This document shows, one piece after another, positions 5,649-6,423 of a stretch of DNA of 6,423 bases. Position 1 is the first letter of the stretch, and each line of letters starts with the position of its first letter. The DNA is taken from assembly GCA_900321535.1 (NCBI GenBank), contig ONWJ01000057.1, positions 1 to 6,423 on the forward strand, given 5' to 3'. The notes under the pieces are model-generated. The model ran no database searches and was not told where the DNA came from. It saw only the letters and a program-made list of their open reading frames with translations. The position numbers and the translations under genes are program-made. The stretch comes from an uncultured Erysipelotrichaceae bacterium. Its GTDB lineage: Bacteria; Bacillota_I; Bacilli_A; RFN20; CAG-826.

Positions 5649-6422
5649 TTATTTGGTATCGAGACGTTGACGTTCCACCAGTTCTGCGAAGCGTCCCTTC
5701 CTCTCAATCAAGGTATTGTAGTCACCGCTTTCGATGATCTTCCCGCCTTCTAGCATCAAGATGCGGTCGGCGTGTTTGATGGTCGATAAGCGATGGGCGA
5801 TGACAATTCGGGTGCAGTTGAGTTTCGCGATCGAATCCGAGATGGATTTCTGGGTTTTGTTATCCAGCGCACTTGTGGCTTCATCGAAAATCAAAACCTT
5901 CGGTTTATGGACAATCGCACGAGCAATCATGATGCGTTGCTTCTGTCCGCCGGAAATCCCGCCTTGTCCTTCAGAGATGACGGTATGCATCTTCATCGGC
6001 ATGGCGTTGATATCTTTGGCGATGTCGGCGATTCTAGCGGCAGCCCAAGCATCTTCTTCGCTGAGATTTGGAGCGGAGATGATGATATTGGAGAGGATAT
6101 CCGCGTGGAAACGGCTACCATTTTGCATGACCGTGCCGATATTTCTTCGTAAGGAAGCAAGGTCAAGTTCTTCGATATCCACTCCATCGACATAGATATT
6201 CCCATTCGTAGGCTTTTCAAAGCCAAGAAGCAATCGCACGAAGGTCGATTTGCCACATCCAGTTGGCCCGACAATCGCGATATATTCCCCTTCTTTGATC
6301 TCTAGATTCAGGTGATCAAGAATCGCAGGTCCGTTCTCTTGATATTGGAAACAGACGTTATCGAGGGTGATATTGCCATGGAAATCCTCAATCGGTTTCT
6401 TATCCTGAACGTTTTCTGGCTC
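5649..6422 (-). CDS. ABC exporter ATPase domain, NHLM/NHLP bacteriocin-exporter-like (5' end outside window)
   Basis: The visible 257 residues are the C-terminal nucleotide-binding domain of an exporter-type ABC protein. They show Walker A GPTGCGKST (52-60), Q-loop Q100 in VMQNGSRF, signature ISGGQ (156-160), Walker B VLIFDE (176-181), then ATSALD, and the H-loop His in IAHRLS (210). The wording LLLGFEKPTNG, VMQNGS, INAMPMKMHTVIS and DEATSALDNKTQ matches what I know of the NHLM/NHLP bacteriocin-system exporter ATPases, which move leader-peptide-bearing ribosomal peptides, better than MsbA- or LmrA-type exporters. The frame stays open to the right edge, and the 21 residues before the ATPase core look like a linker, so a membrane domain and perhaps a start lie beyond 6423. 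The GTG at 6239 falls inside the domain, after Walker A, and cannot be the start. Substrate and any precursor peptide are not visible. ABC call is certain; the NHLM subfamily is likely. Confidence 0.9.
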   Translation of the reverse strand, partial: EPENVQDKKPIEDFHGNITLDNVCFQYQENGPAILDHLNLEIKEGEYIAIVGPTGCGKSTFVRLLLGFEKPTNGNIYVDGVDIEELDLASLRRNIGTVMQNGSRFHADILSNIIISAPNLSEEDAWAAARIADIAKDINAMPMKMHTVISEGQGGISGGQKQRIMIARAIVHKPKVLIFDEATSALDNKTQKSISDSIAKLNCTRIVIAHRLSTIKHADRILMLEGGKIIESGDYNTLIERKGRFAELVERQRLDTK

Positions 6423-6423
6423 G

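Noticed and set aside
5649..6239. A complete 196-aa protein starting at GTG 6239
   Set aside because: The frame runs on to the window edge and includes Walker A upstream of this codon, so it is an internal codon of a longer gene.

Overview
The window looks like a chromosomal segment from an uncultured, gut-type Bacilli lineage (Erysipelotrichales/RFN20-like), with low confidence in the lineage. The signs are a Firmicutes-style FusA2-type EF-G, strong AAGGAG Shine-Dalgarno sites, C-ending codons (GTC, ATC, GGC) in the two central genes, and AT-rich intergenic DNA. TGA is used as a stop (fic ends TGA-TAA), so this is not a code-4 mollicute.

Layout. Positions 1-94 may hold the last codons of a plus-strand gene entering from the left. 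Positions 118-1527 (minus) encode a 469-aa putative DNA-binding regulator with an N-terminal Schlafen/AlbA_2 domain, a RecG-C-like GHKL ATPase domain, a tetrapeptide-repeat linker and a C-terminal winged helix. Positions 1528-1954 are AT-rich and without a gene; they contain an imperfect dyad just upstream of that gene and two strong AT-rich hairpins. Positions 1955-2391 (minus) hold a small HTH-like gene that appears broken by a one-base frameshift in an A-tract. Its 5' end lies divergent to the next gene, and three copies of an 11-bp motif (TACCGARWTAA) occur between and around the two starts.

The centre is a tight two-gene plus-strand operon: a 345-aa Fic-domain protein with a C-terminal winged helix (2480-3517), then, 17 nt later, a 683-aa EF-G-like translational GTPase (3535-5586). 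The Fic protein departs from the family at two decisive places. The inhibitory-helix glutamate is glycine (SNAIGN), and the metal-binding acidic residue of the Fic motif is histidine (HPYNHGNGR). The EF-G paralogue has Asn in place of the catalytic His of the G3 motif (DIPGN). A bidirectional hairpin terminator at 5604-5632 separates this operon from a convergent gene.

The right end (5649-6422, minus) is the ATPase domain of an exporter-type ABC protein that closely resembles the NHLM/NHLP bacteriocin exporter family. Its membrane domain lies beyond the window.

The most interesting candidate system is the Fic/EF-G2 operon with its divergent, decayed HTH gene and clustered operator-like repeats. 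Fic-fold enzymes are known to modify translation GTPases (Doc acts on EF-Tu). Co-transcription with a variant EF-G therefore raises the possibility of a substrate or partner relationship, which is inference.
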